Assembly: GCA_028583415.1 (NCBI GenBank)
Contig: CM053269.1
Location: 41,033,016 to 41,097,015 of the forward strand
Source of the DNA: Protea cynaroides
Taxonomy: Eukaryota > Streptophyta > Magnoliopsida > Proteales > Proteaceae
Direction of reading: 5' to 3'
DNA length: 64,000 nt
Of this stretch, positions 1 to 11,570 are shown piece after piece; the first letter of the stretch is position 1; each line of letters opens with the position of its first letter. Position numbers and translations under genes: made by a program. Under the pieces are notes generated by a model. It ran no database searches. It had not been told where the DNA came from and saw only the letters and a program-made list of their open reading frames with translations.

Positions 1-109
1 AGAGCACAAGAGAGATTGCAGCAGTGGTGGCACATTGGTGGCTGCACACCACAATGAAGGTCATTAAATGATTCTCAAAACGGTAATCTAGGTGATTGCT
101 CTGATACCA
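1..109 (-). mobile_element. Copia-type element, leader and primer-binding site, cut by window edge
   Basis: On the minus strand, positions 98-109 read TGGTATCAGAGC, complementary to the 3' end of plant initiator tRNA-Met and typical of Ty1/copia primer-binding sites. It abuts an LTR that begins at 110. The remaining 97 bases are untranslated leader similar in flavour to the leader after 5486 (both mention a GTGTGCAGCCACCA stretch). No gag is reached before the window ends. Confidence 0.7.
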
Positions 110-674
110 TGTAACAAAATAGAAAAGAAAGAGAAAGATAAGAAAGAAAGGAGAAAAAGAAGAAGAACAGGAGAGAGAGAGAGAGAGAACGTGTGTAACT
201 CTCCCATCGTCCCAGTTTTATTTATAATGAGTAAGTTACAATAAACAAAGGAAGTCTATATCAACTAAGAAATATAAAACTAGTAGAACTCTTCTACTCT
301 AGAACTAGAAGGAAACTATTCCATTCGACTACACATAGTGTAGCCGAATTACATAGAATGACTAATCACTAAATACCACCAACACTAAGGATAGACTAAG
401 CAGTATACTAAACATCACCATAATATAGGAAACTCAACAGAAATATAAGACCAAATAAAAAGGACAACTACTTTCAGCCGCAGGTGCTTTTGAGTGAGTC
501 CTAAGCTGTCTCAAAACTAATCCTTATCTCCTCCAGCCGATGGCTGTAACTGGAGTTTCTAAACTCATAAAGTAGGAAACTAAATCTTATCAACTACTAA
601 AACTAAAAAAAATTAGTAAATAACAGTATCACTAAAGTATGGGTTCACTATTAATTAAATATCTATTTCATACA
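110..674 (-). repeat. Copia-type LTR, minus strand
   Basis: The minus strand ends in TTGTTACA directly before the primer-binding site, as a 5' LTR should. It carries a TATA-like ATTATAAATA near 218-227 followed by a CT-rich run (171-188), the same promoter-then-CT layout seen in the element at 5109. The outer end is set at a TGTATGAAATAG on the minus strand; a second LTR is not in the window, so this boundary is a guess. Confidence 0.5.
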
Positions 675-2702
675 CCCTATTAGACCCTCACTTTTTGGTC
701 TTATAGTTAAGCCTATTACAAATAAAAACATTTAAGACAAAAACCCATAACCAAGTACTATTAAAGCAGGGGGCCCTAATGTTGCACCTTAACTGCATTA
801 GACACCTTGTTCCTTCAAGTCTATTCTTCTTACTCCACCCACCCACCCAACCAACCAAAAAAGGAAAGGGAAGGAAAATGTTCACTTACTAGTTATTGCT
901 TCCTTGTGTTACCTCTATTTTTTGTCTAGTTTCAGATGGAAAATATTGAATCCTTCCTTTGGTTTCTTTATACTTATTTATCTTATATAAATTGAGGAAA
1001 GTCATGATTTTGTATGTGCTTGCAACTTGGGTTTGAACTGACCCATACTGACCTGATGGTGGGTTGGAATTTTCAGATCTTCGAAATTTGAACTCAGTCT
1101 ACCTCCGGTCAGGTTGTTCTTTGGATTGAGGCATTGGAGAACCTAACATAGCATGTCTTCAAAATCCTGTGTTGAATCTTCGTGCCACATGGGTTGGGAG
1201 CTTGGACTGACATGTATGACATTGAGGCATGTTTGTTTGGGATTTTGAGAACTTGGAAATTTAAACCCAGACCAATCATAGGTGCTTGGTGAAGCCCTGA
1301 ACAAATTAACTTAGCCTGATTAATAATATAATGTATATATTTTTTCAAGATTCTAAACAACAGAAGTGCATCAGTGCATGAGTTAGCGTAAGAGCACTGA
1401 GTGCATGTGCGGGGAGTTCCTCCAGCTTCTGCTTCTTGGATTCTAGAATCCAAATTCTAGTGATTAGGGGGGGGCCCTGTGTCTGGAGATTATGGCACTG
1501 AATTCCAAACAAAATAATCTTATTTGGTGATGCCTTTCTTAACCTATAAGTTGGATTCTGAGAATCTCAGGAGCAGAGGTGCCAGAATCTCATCCAAGCA
1601 TGCAGGAGCAGTTTCGTGTGCATAAATCTGGGTGCGAGAAGCTTGCCTCAAACATTAGTGCTCTTATGAGGTTGTATCTGACTGTTATTACCTTCAATCC
1701 GACTTCATAAAATTTTCATGTTATAAATTTGATGTTCCAACGTAGGGTCAACTCCGAACAAGCTGATCTGTGCTAAGGCTTAAGTAGGTGAGAACTGGGT
1801 TGAGATTGGTTTGATCACCTTGGATTAATTACCACAGAACCTTGGGTTGCAGCTTCACAGTAGAAATAATAGGTTGAGCTTGCATTGACTCGTACCCAAA
1901 AGAAGCATGCTTGATTTGCACCTCCAAACTTTCCTTGGAAGAAAATACATGGTAGGGCTGTTAAGATTCCTGGAGGGTGGGTTGAAGAAGATTATGCTGT
2001 GTCTTCTCATGATGTGGCAAATTTCCTTCTTGGGTACATCAAATATTGAGCTGCTTGCTGTTGCATCTGTGGTTTGAGTGTTCCTCTTCGGCAAACCTGA
2101 TGCAAGTATTCGTTAGACCATCATCATTTATTTCAACTGTTAAAAAGCTGCAGCTTGTCAGATTGTCATGTTTTAATACTGGTAATTGTCGATATATCCC
2201 AGAAAAATGTGAAATGATTTTTTAGTATACCCTCTTCCATCTTGTTTTGTTTTAAAGCCCAATCTTTTTCTCACTTTTTGCCCTTTTTATTTTTTATTTT
2301 TTTATACATGGTTATAAAGTTCTCAAGTTCATAAATTGGTGCAATTGCATATTTCATCTAGCGCAAGGAATGAGTATTGCTGTTTTGTTGTCATGTCGAT
2401 ATACTATCAAGATCCATATCGTTTTACTTGAGTTGCTGCACCATGATGTCTTAGAATTTCTTATGTGCATTGGAAATCTATTCCATACAATTGACGGTCC
2501 ACCAAATGACGTATTAGACTAGTGGTGGCAAAGAGGGTTTCAACATATCCAATTCATAGATCCTTCTTTGCCACAGGATCTCTATTCAATCCAAACCCAA
2601 ATTTAACAAACAAGAGTAATTGAAATTGAACAAATAATTCCACAACTTTAAATCCGTCTAAGAATGCTTCAAAAATTGGGGTCCTTGATCCTTAGGATAT
2701 GA
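675..2702. other. Intergenic or intronic DNA, no gene recognised
   Basis: Open frames here are short and show no familiar protein motif. The stretch may be intron of the ACX4 gene whose last exon lies at 7729, since no other ACX4 exon was found to its left, but this is inference. Confidence 0.4.
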
Positions 2703-2710
2703 GGAACAAT

Positions 2711-3788
2711 CATGGAATAAAAATCTCGCTGATTTCGCCAATTTCGCAACTAACCGAGACGAAAATAGGGTCGATAACCCTTTTCGTCTCGGCATTTACA
2801 TGTTCTCGCCGGGTTATTCTCGGTTAATCTCGTTAATTCTCGCGAGATCTTGCGAGAACATGCTTTTTGCTTCTTTTTTTTTTCTTTTTTATAAAAGAGA
2901 GAAGGGCTGTTCTCGGTGGAGACTGCTCCTTCCTCTTTTTTCTTAGTTTTTTCATGGTTTTTTCATTTCTTCCTCCATTCTTTCTTTGTTTGGACTTTTA
3001 ACTTGCAACGGGTGGTGCTTCAGACTGCGGGTATTGCTGTAACTTCAGAGTGGTCAACCAACTTCTATTCCGTTCCATCAGTACTTCCACAAGAGTCTAC
3101 GCACGAGAGTACTACTTCATAAGTTTTTCCATTCTTCCCAAAGATAGGTATCCTTCGGACAGCTACTGATGTTATATTAATGAATCATGTGCAAGACTAC
3201 CAGAACTACTTTGCATCAAGAATGTCATGGGAAGATTATGTTGCTCAATTGGAAGACAATTTGCGTCGACAACTTTCCCAGATATATGATGATAGTAGGA
3301 TGGATCATCCACGACACTCTACGTATTACTAGTCATTGTATCTGGATGAGGATTGTGAAATTGTGGACTATGGGCACAGGGGGACTATGGGATCATTCAA
3401 TATTGAATATTTGAACTATGATGTAATGATTTATAATGAAGTATTATTTTGTTTCTCTTTCCCCTAATGCATTATGTTATTGTCTCATTTGCCATATTTG
3501 ATTGAATATAATAGTTAATATTAACCTAAATTTATAACAGACTTCAGCTTTGACTGTCAAAACATGGGTGTAAACCTAAACAACCACAAAGAGTCATTAT
3601 TTTTACAATTTTATACTCTAAATGTGTTTATGTATGTAAAAATGAGGTTCCCCTGAAGTTGGAGACCTAAAAAATGCATTTTGGCCACCGAGACAGCCTT
3701 TCTGTCTCGGACAAAATACACTGTCTCGGCGAGATCTCGATTTCGGAGGAGGCCGAGACTCCTCCGAAACTCGAGATTTTAAACCTTG
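2711..3788. mobile_element. Non-autonomous hAT transposon
   Basis: The element is bounded by a perfect 8-bp direct repeat GGAACAAT (2703-2710 and 3789-3796), the target-site duplication size of the hAT superfamily. Its ends form imperfect terminal inverted repeats: the left starts CATGGAATAAAAATCTCG and the right, reverse-complemented, starts CAAGGTTTAAAATCTCG. Sub-terminal DNA is full of CTCGCGAGA/TCTCGGCGAGA-type palindromes, also typical of hAT ends. At 1078 bp it is too short for a whole transposase, so it must have been moved by one supplied in trans. Confidence 0.88.
2916..3467 (+). pseudogene. Reading-frame relic inside the hAT element
   Basis: One frame runs for about 184 codons with only two in-frame stops (TAA at 3120 and TAG at 3330). 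The part from 3150 to 3330 is rich in polar residues and looks protein-coding (for example DYVAQLEDNLRRQLSQIYDD). It could be the remains of the element's own transposase or a captured host fragment. I do not recognise the family and assign no function. Confidence 0.35.
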
Positions 3789-3796
3789 GGAACAAT

Positions 3797-5034
3797 ATCC
3801 TAGAAGATGAGCTTGATCCAACGGGTGAGATCGAAACCAATCTTGCCCGTAGGTCTCAAACATGTATTTTAGCAAACCAGAATTATAAAATTATGGAAAA
3901 ACTCACTTATCTTGAGATTCAGCCGTTAGAAGGTCTTCAAACTTGGAGGGGAATTACTCTAGGATGTGCTTGATAACATACCCAAATTTGAAAGTGATCC
4001 AACCATGGATGAAGAAGTTATGAATTTTCGAAAAACCACTATTATCTGAAAACGGGAATGAACAAAATAAGAGTTTTGGTCTCAACCAGAATTTAATATT
4101 AAACTCTGGCCAACTCTCTCTACTACAAGCTTCTTCTCTCTTTTTATTTATAAGCTTTGAAAGATTACAAAATAAAAGGATTTCCAAAACTGAAACAGAA
4201 ACTTCCTTTATAGAGAATAGGAAAGTTTCTAAAACAGGGAATAGGAAAGTTTCTAAAACACTTCTTAGGAAACTAAGGAAATTTCTAATTTCTAAACAGT
4301 GGAAACTTCTAAAACTGACTCATAAAGTAAATTAACTCAGGAAATAAAATCTAAACTAAATTTAGGAAAGAAACAAATAATTGAGTTAAGTAAGCAACAC
4401 GTATTTATGACTAATATTTGTTTATTTTTAACAAATTTGACTGGAGCGTAACTCCTTTAATATACTTCGGATTCAAACAATCTTGAATTCGTTGCAAAGC
4501 TAGTCTAATCAGCTTTCCAACAAATCCAAGATTACTTGAATCCGAGTTATAATGGAGTTACACTCCGGTCAAACCTTGTTCGGAGTACGCGAATACTGTT
4601 TAAAGTCGTCTAAATGTAAATTATTTTTTGGGCGTCAAAGCAATAGATTATTTTGGCGCGGTTTTAATTTTTAGTGATGCTTTACTATAAAAAGATTTAT
4701 GGAATTTTTATATTTGGAAAAAAGCATAGCATTTGGAAGTTGAAAATTGCTCCCGCACCCAAAAATACGGTTTTTGTTCTTGAACTGGAGGGTTGACTTT
4801 TTATCCTTCTAGAATTTGAATTTTAGACTATTTTTATTGGATTCAAATAGGGGGTATTTGCTTATTTATGAATAATATCTTAAGTAAATGAAATATAAAA
4901 TTAAAAAAACATTTAGTCATAAATAAGTACTGTCTGATAAATGTTGTTCTTGTCTAGCCTAATAAATCTTATAAAACAAATTTAGAGATCAAAGGGGAAA
5001 AAAAAAACACATATAAGACCCAAGGCGACTGCCC
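3797..5034. other. AT-rich DNA with TATA-like and repeat remnants, no gene
   Basis: No coding frame stands out. A 23-24-bp unit GGAATAGGAAAGTTTCTAAAA is tandemly repeated at 4214-4260. On the minus strand a TTATAAATAAAAAGAG box near 4140-4155 followed by purine-rich DNA resembles an LTR promoter, and some wording is shared with the LTR at 110-674, so part of this may be an old copia LTR. Confidence 0.35.
4439..4576. repeat. Imperfect inverted repeat (hairpin)
   Basis: The left arm (TGACTGGAGCGTAACTCC onward) and right arm (ending GGAGTTACACTCCGGTCA) are reverse complements over roughly 45 bp at about 75-80 percent identity, separated by about 40 bp. This is a degenerate foldback with no coding content. 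Confidence 0.55.
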
Positions 5035-5098
5035 AGGCATTCTGGGTGCCCAAGGCGTCCAAGGTGGCGCATAGGCGACGCCTTGACAACTATGACTG
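5035..5098. repeat. Possible terminus of a hAT/MITE-like element
   Basis: The sequence is built from repeated AAGGCG/GGCGAC words and ends in GACGCCTTGACAACTATG, a type of terminus common in plant non-autonomous DNA transposons. No partner terminus was found to the left, so it is a fragment or the resemblance is accidental. Confidence 0.35.
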
Positions 5099-5108
5099 CA
5101 TCAACTAG

Positions 5109-5485
5109 TGTCAGAAGTAAGGGAATTGACCCATTGCCGTGGTCCATTCCCCTTCTCCAACAAGCTCCAGTGTGAAGGTTTGATGACCGTTTGACTTGGT
5201 TGGACAGTGTGCAAACCGTGTGGATATAGTGTGCAAACCGTGTGGATATAGTGTGCAAACAGTGTATGTTGACTAAGTCTTTTATTTTCGTTTACTTCTT
5301 ATCTTATTATGTAACTAGGATTCCCTCTCATATTGATATGTGAAGTTTTTATCTTTCTCACCATGTCTTTTGGTTCTATAAATAGATACTGCAAGGGAGG
5401 AGAATATACAGACGTTCTCTCTCTCTCTCTCTCTCTCTCTCCTTCCTGTTCTTTGTCTTCTCCATTTTTTCTTTTCTTTGTTACA
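5109..5485 (+). repeat. 5' LTR of the TRIM-like element
   Basis: It starts TGTC and ends TTACA. It contains the TATA box at 5377-5384 (TATAAATA) followed by a (CT)n run at 5418-5442, and a short local triplication of GTGTGCAAACCGTGTGGATATA (about 5209-5262) that the 3' LTR has in fewer copies. Confidence 0.85.
5377..5384 (+). promoter_or_regulatory. TATA box of the TRIM-like LTR
   Basis: TATAAATA lies about 35 bases before the CT-rich run, the expected distance for a transcription start there. The matching box in the 3' LTR is near 7571. Confidence 0.6.
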
Positions 5486-7318
5486 TGGTATCAGAATTCA
5501 GAGCAATCTTCTGGGTTTCCGTTTTGAGAGTCATTTAAGGTTCTCTGTTAGGTGTGCAGCCACCACTATTGCTGCTGCTGCTTCTGCATCTTCCTTTTCG
5601 TATTGTACATGCTACTGCTGCATTTGAAGAAGTTCTAGTTTTGTTTCTTCTTCCCCCCTTTCTTACCTTAAATCAATCAAGTACTTTACTATGTCTGTTT
5701 TCAGATCTAGTTTTCCCTATTCTTCATATCTGATCCACTTTTGTTCATCAACTGCTGCAAGTTTCTAATTCTGTCTTTATTTTAGATCTGCTGCTATTGA
5801 ATTCTGGTTCCAGTTGCTGATTACATAAAGCTGTCTTTGTTTCCATTAATGGCTGCTTGACTGGTTTACTGATCTGCTGCATAATTCTTGTGATTCTAAT
5901 GTCTGAATCTAGTTCTGAATCTTGCTTCAGTTTTATTGCTATCCTCCATTAATGGTTGTCAGAATTTCAGATCTGTGTTGCTCATCCAATCTCTGTTATG
6001 CCTGCTACTAATTGATTCTGTTGCAGAGTTCTTATACTGTTCTGGTCTAGTTTCAATTCATTCTAATGGCTATCGGATCTGGTTCTATTCTGATTTGCTA
6101 TTCATCGATTTGAGGTTGAGAGTCCATAACTAGATGTGATTTTCTATCATGTGCTTGTCGACAGTGCATACCATGCTAATCTAAAACTGCCTACTGCTGT
6201 TGACATTAACTGATAGACTACTATCAGTTTAATATTTTCTTGATATCTTCATATTTCCACTTCTGATCCTGATAAGATTTGGTAGGTTACCACCTATCCA
6301 AAATTGATCATCATCTAAAGGTCAGCTTTTGGGGCTTATTTTTTTATTTTTTATTTTTTATTTTTTTAAATAATTGCTGAAAATCCACTTGCATCATTAC
6401 CCTATTCCTAGTCAAAACTAGGACTGCTCATATCTCTTTATCTGGCCATTGGATTGCATTGAAATTTGGATAAATTGTTTGCTCGGTACTACTATTGTTT
6501 ATTCTCCCAAAGATGGCTCAGGTCCATACTGTGGGGGCTCCTCGCACCCCCGTGCGAGATCAATGATGGGCTACGAGCTTGGTTTATCGGCCCAAGACCT
6601 CTGCTTCATTCATAGACCTCAAATTTTCTTCCCATTCAGTTCGGTCCAAATTTTATCGGAGTGCTCCAAGTGCAATGCGGGTAAGGATTTTCTGCTATGC
6701 TCATGTTCTGGTTTGGTGGATCATATGATCCTCGTTATTCTACTACCTGAGTTATCATCTCTCATTGTTTGAAGATCTCTGGTTATTTGTCAATGTGGAC
6801 TGCTCCACGTGAAGGGAAAGAGAGGGGGGGGACCTTCTGCTCTTTGTCTGTTGTAGCCTACTACCTTCTGCTCGTGTTGGAGCTTCCTACATTTTTTTCC
6901 CATGTTGGAGCCTACTACCATTTGCTAATGTTGGAGCCTACTATCTCTTTGCTCATGGAAGAGTGTACTACCTCTTTGTTCGTGAAAGAGCCTATTACTA
7001 CCACCAGTTGTACGAGATGCAACATTGCACGTGATGCTGAATTATAGGAAAGCAACCTGAAGCTGTTACTAGGTTCGCAGTGATCTATATTCCGCTGCTA
7101 TTTGCTGCTGCTACTACTACTATTACTATTATCTGCCTTGCTTGGGAAGAACCTATGCTGATTAATGTGTGATTTGGTATTACTACCCGAAGAATTTTCT
7201 TTGTACTTCATGGCGTCTATAATAGTCATATCTTGAATATTGATGTTGCAGTTCGACACTGTTCTTGTTGTCCCTAGCTGGGGCATCAGTGACTTGTATG
7301 CTCCAGCTTTAGGGGGGA

Positions 7319-7606
7319 TGTTAGCAATAAGGGAATTGTCCCATTACTGTGGTCCATTCCTCTACTCCAGCAAGCTCCAGTGTGAAGGCTTGATGACTAT
7401 TTGAGCAAACCGTGTGGATATATATAGTGTGCAAACAGTGTGTGTTGACTAAGACTTTGTGTGGTGACTAAGTCTTTTATTTTCTTTTACTTGTCTCATT
7501 ATGTATAACAAGGACTCCCTCTCATATTGACATGTGGATTTTCTTTCTTCTCTTGTCCTTTGGTTCTTCTATAAATAGATATTGCAATTGAAAAGAATAT
7601 ACACAC

Positions 7607-7647
<41 letters not shown>

Positions 7648-7694
7648 GTTCTTCTTCTTTGCTATTCTTTCTTCTCTTTCTTTACTTTGTTGGA
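7319..7694 (+). repeat. 3' LTR of the TRIM-like element
   Basis: It matches the 5' LTR along its length, including a TATAAATA box and a (CT)n run (about 7608-7645), and is directly preceded by the polypurine tract. Its end TTGGA replaces the canonical TTACA, a point decay. Confidence 0.8.
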
Positions 7695-7728
7695 ACTACT
7701 AACTTCAGTGGTTTGTTTTCTTTTTCAG

Positions 7729-7860
7729 GCTTTCTGTGATTTGGAGCCAGTTCACACATATGAAGGAACCTATGATATTAACAGTCTTGTGACAGGGAGA
7801 GAAATCACTGGAATTGCGAGCTTCAAACCACCTGCATTGACTCGACCTAGCCGCCTGTAA
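7729..7860 (+). CDS. ACX4: Last exon of peroxisomal acyl-CoA oxidase 4
   Basis: The exon follows a strong plant acceptor (TTTTCTTTTTCAG, ending at 7728) and is read in phase 0 to the TAA at 7858. It encodes 43 residues beginning AFCDLEPVHTYEGTYD and ending in SRL. From knowledge of the family, this is the conserved C-terminus of plant ACX4, the short-chain acyl-CoA oxidase of peroxisomal beta-oxidation; SRL is its type-1 peroxisomal targeting signal. The frame is undamaged. No upstream ACX4 exon is visible, so the rest of the gene either lies left of the window across a very large intron or is lost. The TRIM-like element ends 34 bases before this exon. Whether the gene is functional cannot be told from here. 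Confidence 0.85.
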   Translation, partial: AFCDLEPVHTYEGTYDINSLVTGREITGIASFKPPALTRPSRL

Positions 7861-8309
7861 GAGGACAATGTCTCTCTCAAGACTCAAATCCATGAAAATC
7901 CCTGCGAAGGGTAAGTTACAACTCCATTCTACTCTTGTGCTGTAGTTGTTAACGATAATAAGAAGGATAGATAAAATGGATAATCCTGTTGTACAGCGAC
8001 CTTCAGCCACTGTACCATCTCTCTGCCTTCTCATCTTGGGGATTAACCTCCATATAACCAGAGGTGTTCAGCATTCTTTTGATCCTTTTTTTATTTTATT
8101 TTATAAAAAGCTTTGGGCAGCAAGATGATGCAATTGGCAATTGGACATGTGAGCACGTGTCACTTATACTGGTTGCAAATGGTTTTATGAGTTAATCCAG
8201 GACAGTAGCCTCTGTCTAGTGTCGAGGGAAATAAAGGGAAGGAAGTGAAATTAAATCTCAATTGAAATGGAAATTAATGTAATCATTTAATTCTAAAACA
8301 TTCCAATTC
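7861..8309. other. Region downstream of the ACX4 stop, likely 3' UTR then intergenic
   Basis: It directly follows the stop codon. A GGGTAAGT at about 7909 could be a splice donor in the 3' UTR, but no acceptor is evident. No clear poly(A) signal stands out beyond AATAA-like words near 7951. Confidence 0.35.
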
Positions 8310-8790
8310 TGATTATTTAATTTTACTATATTTTTCAATCAAATTCTTTAAATCTAAGGAGGAAAATAAAGAGTCCATTTGAAAAGTCTGATTACTATAT
8401 TTAGTAAGAGTTTAAGGTAGTAAGACAATTATAAAATTTTTCATTCTCTCTTCTAAACTGATTTCCTTCCCTTCCCTTTGCTTTACTTGGGATCAGAAGG
8501 AGCCATAGTGAACTTGGGTAGCTGTCGTGAGAAGCTGAGATGTCCTCAATATTAAATTTTACTACATTTTGCATTCAAAATTCTTTGGATTTACGATGGA
8601 AAATAAAGATTTCGTTTGAAAAATATGTTCACTATATTTAATTAGAGTTTGAGGTAGTACCACAATCATGATTCATGATTATAAAAGTTTTCATCTTCTA
8701 TGAAAACTGATTTCCCTTCCTTCCCTTTGTTTTACTTGCCACACCAAACAGAGCCGTAGCAAACTGGGTAGCTATTGTGAAAATCTGAGA
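8310..8790. repeat. Direct tandem duplication of about 236-240 bp
   Basis: Two diverged units can be aligned with a period of 236 bp (TTTTACTA at 8321 and again at 8557). Both run through a purine/AT segment to TTCCCTTTG(C/T)TTTACTTG. The units end in words resembling AGGAGCC/CAGAGCC, often seen at ends of plant MITEs, so they may be two related element copies side by side. Confidence 0.6.
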
Positions 8791-10433
8791 TTGGCATGAG
8801 GATGCAGGGGTCTTTTACTACCAACAGACCGATTGCTGCTTAAGCTCCATCATGCTTGGAACTAAGGGTGTCAATCGATATGGTATAAGAGAAAAAAGCC
8901 ATACACTTTGGCAACTAATGAATCCCCCTCTAATTGGTGAACACAGGAAACTCTGCTGCTCTCGCCCAGATAATCCTTGCCTATAAATGTTTCATTCTGT
9001 TATCTTTGCTTCTTTTCATCTTCTCATCATATTCAATAATAAAAAGTAAAAAAAAATTTAAAAATTCATTTTTTTAAACCATAAAACCAGGCAAATTATC
9101 ATGTATCTGGGTCAAGGTTTAAAAACTTGGAATCAGCACATGCTGCTTTTTCTTCAAATTTGAGTATTACCATCGAGGAATGCAATTGAGTGGCAATTTA
9201 TGTCCATTGATCCCAAGGGTTACAATTAGTGACAACCAATTGCGACTCCTCTTTGTCCCAATATAGCATAGGCAAAACTCTGTGCATGAGGATTCTCTGA
9301 TCAACTTCTGGTTTTCATAGTATTGACATTTTTAGTTCTAATTCCACAATCTAATATAGGATTTGGTCTTTGATACCATTATCAATCCATTTAGTTTCAG
9401 TCAAACACGCTCATCCTAATCCCAATATGGTAGTAGATCTGGCAAAATTATGTGGCGATGTATGTTAGAACACACACCACACACCAATGCGATGTGTTAT
9501 GTCCATTGGAGAAGATAAAGAAAATTCACTATTTTAAAATGAGGTTTACAATGGAGATCTCTCAAGAACAAGATCTCTCCAAAAGTGAAGCTCGAAAAAC
9601 CCCTTCTCTCTTGTTTGTGGTTAGGGTTAGAAGGCAAGAAAAGAATATTATATATCTCCTTCAAGGTGGGCTGATCCATCGGGTTGCCACCAAATTTGTC
9701 GGGACAGATCAATCTTTAAAGCAGGTCATGAATCCAAAATTGCAGAAGAATTCAAGACACAAAACACTGGAGGTTTCAAATGTATTCTTCTTTATTTAAA
9801 GATAATGAATCCTTCCCAAGTGGCTAAGTTGATTGGAAGAGTTATCACTTTGGAGTAGGTTTCCATCTTGGATGATTGAATCACACCTGTGTTTTGTCTT
9901 TCTTTTTCTCTGTGTTTCGAACACAAACCTTTATTTATCAAAAGGACATTCATAATGTTAAACATCTGAGTTTAGGACATTATGTTTTTGGGTTAAGAAG
10001 TAATATTTTTGATAAACTGACCTCAACAGTGAGAGGGGGTAAGTCAGTACTCTTCAAAAATTTCCCCAAACCTTATGGCCAATATTCTTGACAATTTATT
10101 ACACAGTCATATGCATTGTCACCTCACAACTTCTATGTGGCCAGATCCACAAACAAGTGCACACCCATCTTGCGAGAGAATTGTACTCCAAAACGTACAC
10201 AAACAAAACCACACAACAACACATGATATGTGGTTTACCTCTACATTGTGTGAAAGCTACATCCACAAATTAATGTCCCTCTTGGATCTCATATATATTC
10301 AATACTCATCACATACAATATTGCTTTCTACCACAACCTTAGTGCTACAATGCCATCTTCAACACTTGATTGTACAAGAGCAAGGGTTCCAACCCTAATT
10401 TGGAAAAACCCTAATTTATTGGTTACAATCACA
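8791..10433. other. Intergenic DNA, no gene recognised
   Basis: Short frames only, with no recognised motif. A TGTTAGAACACACACCACACACC stretch at 9462 resembles a copia LTR start, but no second copy or primer site was found. Confidence 0.35.
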
Positions 10434-10796
10434 AATATAAGGAAAAATTATTCATAACTTCCCTTGACAATTCGTTTATTACGCTACACTACCTTGTACA
10501 TTTTAGACTTACACTCAAGTTCATAAAAGTAACAGTGTTAACAAACTTGATAGTCTAACTAAAATACCATTCCACTATATCAAGTTAATCCCCACTGTAG
10601 AATCGGAAGAAGCTTGTAGATCACATTCTCCTTTAAAGTAGCTTATAGTCACCACTATAAAAAAAATCCCTCTTCCAACGAGAATTTGAAACCCTTCTCC
10701 TCCCTTCGTCCCAATTCCACTCTAAGAATCTGAAATAGTGCTCCAACCAAAATCGGGACAAAATCTATTTCGGTTCTGCAAGTTCTCGTGATCTCA

Positions 10797-10860
10797 ACTA
10801 CTACTACTTCAACTACTACTACTACTACTACTACAACTACAAAAAAAAAAAAAAAAAAAA
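10797..10860. repeat. (CTA)n microsatellite followed by poly(A)
   Basis: CTACTACTACTTCAACTAC repeats run into about 19 adenines ending at 10860. Confidence 0.8.
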
Positions 10861-10878
10861 GGGTTCCTGTCAGATAGA

Positions 10879-11230
10879 GCGACGTCTTCTACCTCAAGCC
10901 AAGGGTTGTCAACAGCAGTGGTGAAGCTGTAGAAAGTCTATAGGAGTTACGCACACTGGCTGCGAAAAGGAAGTTTGATGAGTTTCAAGATGGATTGTCG
11001 AATACTTTATTTGGTTTCAATCAATTAAATGGAAAGAAATCCAAGCAGCAATCATTTCGATGGGGAATTTTCTAGCTCAATGAACATTTTTGAGAAACAT
11101 CTCAGTATTGTAGGCTGGGAAGTCCAAAGCCTGCCCCAGCTTAAAAAAGATGAACGATTTTTCACACACAGAGGAGTAGTCTAATTTGAGAAAGGTTGAT
11201 GATGCATCCGATCTTGGAGATGACATGAAT
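10879..11230 (+). pseudogene. Unidentified protein-coding relic
   Basis: From about 10879 a frame reads VFYLKPRVVNSSGEAVESL, a stop, then ELRTLAAKRKFDEFQDGLSN and onward. The composition is that of a real protein rather than chance translation, and further pieces in the next frames (such as SIVGWEVQSLPQLKKDERFF near 11100) suggest a frameshifted continuation. I do not recognise the parent gene. Its place between the inverted arms suggests a captured fragment. Confidence 0.35.
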
Positions 11231-11461
11231 GACAGAGCGAAGTAGCGGATATTGCTGTGGTCGCCAAAGAGCTTTGGTGGCAAGCAATCGATTTTGCTTG
11301 TCTGAATTACAGTACGATTTCCTTCTTCAATTTCTTGAAACTAGAAACCATAGCTACGCAATGGAATCGTATCAGCTTGAATAGGTTGGAAAGCGCATCG
11401 GAGGTTAGGGAAGCACAGGTTGGACTGGGATCCTCTGTAGTGAGGATCCCCTGTAGTGAGC

Positions 11462-11570
11462 TGTAGTGAGGATCTCATCCTCTCAAAGTGGATTGGCATA
11501 TATCCCGATGCACTTTGATTGCCTTGGAATACACATCGATCCACTTTGAGTGGGTAGAATCCTCACTACA
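11462..11570. repeat. Small MITE-like hairpin
   Basis: The left end TGTAGTGAGGATCTCATCC and the reverse complement of the right end TGTAGTGAGGATTCTACCC match, and both arms continue into CTCAAAGTGGAT. The whole is 109 bp with about 33-bp arms. Extra TGTAGTGAG words at 11437 and 11450 flank it on the left. Confidence 0.7.

Larger units (their letters stand above)
5109..7694 (+). mobile_element. Non-coding copia-type LTR element (TRIM/LARD class)
   Basis: Two LTRs of equal length (5109-5485 and 7319-7694) start TGTCAGAAGTAAGGG and TGTTAGCAATAAGGG. The first is followed at once by TGGTATCAGA (5486), the initiator-tRNA primer site, and the second is preceded by the polypurine tract AGGGGGGA (7311-7318). 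The 1.8-kb interior has no gag or pol motif, so replication would need enzymes from another element. Flanking pentamers are ACTAG (5104-5108) and ACTAC (7695-7699), a 4/5 match as expected of an aged target duplication. It lies in an intron close to the last ACX4 exon. Confidence 0.85.

Noticed and set aside
3654..3875. Minus-strand frame at the right end of the hAT element
   Set aside because: It covers the palindromic terminal region (TCTCGGCGAGA) and crosses the element border, so it is not a gene.
9452..10398. Plus-strand frames of 107-115 codons
   Set aside because: No recognisable motif, biased low-complexity composition and overlap with equally open frames on the other strand.
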